From: Pseudomonas quebecensis
Lineage (GTDB): Bacteria; Pseudomonadota; Gammaproteobacteria; Pseudomonadales; Pseudomonadaceae
Length of the DNA: 64,000 nucleotides
NCBI RefSeq assembly: GCF_026410085.1
Contig: NZ_CP112866.1
Span: forward strand, 2,046,001 to 2,110,000
Reading direction: 5' to 3'
Below the pieces are notes generated by a model. The model was given only the letters and a program-made list of their open reading frames with translations, had not been told where the DNA came from and did not search any database. Both the position numbers and the translations under genes were made by a program. Of the stretch, positions 62,851-64,000 are shown piece after piece; the first letter of the stretch is position 1, and each line of letters opens with the position of its first letter.

Positions 62851-63629
62851 GCGGATAAATCAGGCTTACGATCAACCACTGGCTGGGGAAACGATGAATC
62901 GTGCCCATCAAGAGCATGAGCTCTTTGCTCGGTAGATGGGTTTCCAGCTTTTGCCGAAAGGGGAGTTCCCAGCCCTTTGCCCCGTGTTTGCGATAGACGT
63001 TCCTATAGAGCTGGCTGACTTCCCAGTCGACAATTTTATGAATATGGGTTCTCAATTCTCCGTCGGTCACACACTCATAAACGTAATGAAAGTCAAAGGG
63101 CACTTTTTCAAGGCGCTTGATGCTGGCGTGTTCTTGCTCTTCAAACAGGCTGGGTTGGCGCTGCATTGATTGCAGCTTGTCAATTTCCTCCGAAGTCCAT
63201 CCTTGCGAGGCTGATTTCTGAATGCGAAGTGCGGTGACGCGTGCAGGTTTGATCAGGCCTAGCGTGACGTTATGCTCAGTCCTGGCTTTATCCAATGCGT
63301 CAAAATTCTCATAAATTTTCAGCCTGTCCAGCAACACCCGCCGCTCGCACCAATCACCTGCGGGCAAAACTTTTCCCGCACAAATGCTGTCCACACCGAT
63401 CTTATGGCTTTCTGGCCTGCGGTCCGCAGGGCTTCGTTCGATGGAGGCTTCGATCCATTGCCACTTGGCAAACTGCTGATCGCTAGTGATCAAGCGGAAC
63501 GGTACTGGATACAGCCTTATAAGATTTGCCTTCCTCATCCATCCCTGCGACGCAGGACGTTTCGGCATATTTTGCGCTTGGGGAAGGGTAGGTTTTGCAT
63601 AGGATCAATATCCGAACTTTGCGTTTCAT
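62807..63629 (-). pseudogene. Frameshifted hypothetical gene convergent with DUF488
   Basis: Two minus-strand frames join into one protein of about 270 residues. The first, from ATG 63629, begins MKRKVRILILCKTYPSPSAK and continues to CVAGMDEEGK. The second resumes with LIRLYPVPFRLITSDQQFAKWQWIEAS and runs to the stop at 62807. The break is a one-base shift near 63519-63532. The combined protein has the pattern of a family known beside DUF488 genes in Pseudomonas (KTYP start, IYPVPFR motif). It is either a true frameshift mutation or a sequencing error in an otherwise intact gene. Confidence 0.75.
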
Positions 63630-64000
63630 GCAGGCCATATTCAGATGTCTTTTTTGAACTGTATCCAGAGATGGGAAAACTGCCAGATAGACGTGTAACC
63701 GCATATGCAGATCGCCTGCATCACCGCTATGTCAGTCCACGCAAAGGTCGGTATCAGGGCGCATACAGGCGCGCAGGCAGTCGAGACCTGCGCGACGGAC
63801 GGTCCTTGAATCGCCGGCGGGGTCGGTCTCAAACAAGACGTAAGCGGGGTCGATCAGCATCAGCATGCCTCCTCGGAGATGGGGGAGCAGAATAACAAGC
63901 ACGGTTGCCTGTATGCCGCAAAACTACTCCATCTGTGTCTACCGCCCCCCTTGTCAGCCCATTAGCCTCAAGCCCCCTTAACTCACACCCGAGCCCCCCA
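63630..64000. other. Terminal intergenic region, nothing identified
   Basis: The last 371 bases contain the probable promoter region of the frameshifted minus-strand gene but no convincing ORF, RNA gene or repeat. Any gene beginning here would run past the window end. Confidence 0.5.

Overview
The window is chromosomal DNA of a Pseudomonas, most likely of the P. fluorescens group. The grounds are the GC-rich coding style, the conserved comEC / tolQR-like / lpxK / kdsB / murB block, the REP palindromes typical of that group, and many families common in these bacteria (DUF6124, MddA-type methyltransferase, GlpSTPQUV-type ABC importer with a sigma-54 activator). This assignment comes from reading the sequence, not from a database search.

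Layout. 0-7.6 kb: core envelope block. After the tail of a probable histidine kinase and a DUF2062 membrane protein come comEC, a TolQ/TolR-like proton channel pair, lpxK, a Trm112 protein, kdsB, a small tyrosine phosphatase and murB. From the TolQ-like gene to murB the genes overlap or nearly touch. 7.6-8.6 kb: a BI-1/YccA membrane protein and tRNA-Ser(UGA) with its own promoter and terminator. 8.6-11.9 kb: a visibly AT-richer accessory stretch beside the tRNA, holding a GNAT enzyme, lipoproteins, very short genes and gene remnants. 11.9-17.2 kb: a lipoprotein, a PAS-PAS chemoreceptor and a TonB-dependent receptor. 17.3-25.3 kb: a sigma-54 activator divergent from a six-gene GlpSTPQUV-like importer operon, with a -24/-12 promoter and a TGTTCA operator array between them. 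25.3-28.6 kb: a REP pair, a haem-oxygenase-like di-iron oxidase coupled to a class I methyltransferase, and a truncated potE. 28.6-32.4 kb: a large SF1 helicase with a small partner gene. 32.4-38.1 kb: transporters and regulators (MFS/ArsR pair, AraC, SBF-like symporter, SotB).

38.1-42.2 kb: a GIY-YIG gene with an OGG/HhH-like gene, glutaminase, and a DUF6124 gene bracketed by palindromes, then MddA. 42.4-47.2 kb: the carboxy(nor)spermidine dehydrogenase/decarboxylase pair, a GNAT enzyme and a Cache/HAMP/GGDEF diguanylate cyclase. 47.4-56.9 kb: metE, a DUF1624 acyltransferase-like protein, DUF924, YfcF, small exported proteins, a creatininase-family amidohydrolase and two divergent L,D-transpeptidase-type genes. 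57-64 kb: a small P-loop kinase, an RsbQ-like hydrolase overlapping a PAS histidine kinase, a TPM-domain protein, two GNAT enzymes, a DUF488 gene and a frameshifted neighbour.

No rRNA, CRISPR array, prophage, integrase or intact insertion sequence was seen. The candidates for less-described biology are the RsbQ-like/PAS-kinase module, the GIY-YIG + OGG-like pair, the SF1 helicase cassette, the di-iron oxidase + methyltransferase pair, and the ABC importer whose two ATPases have complementary motif losses.
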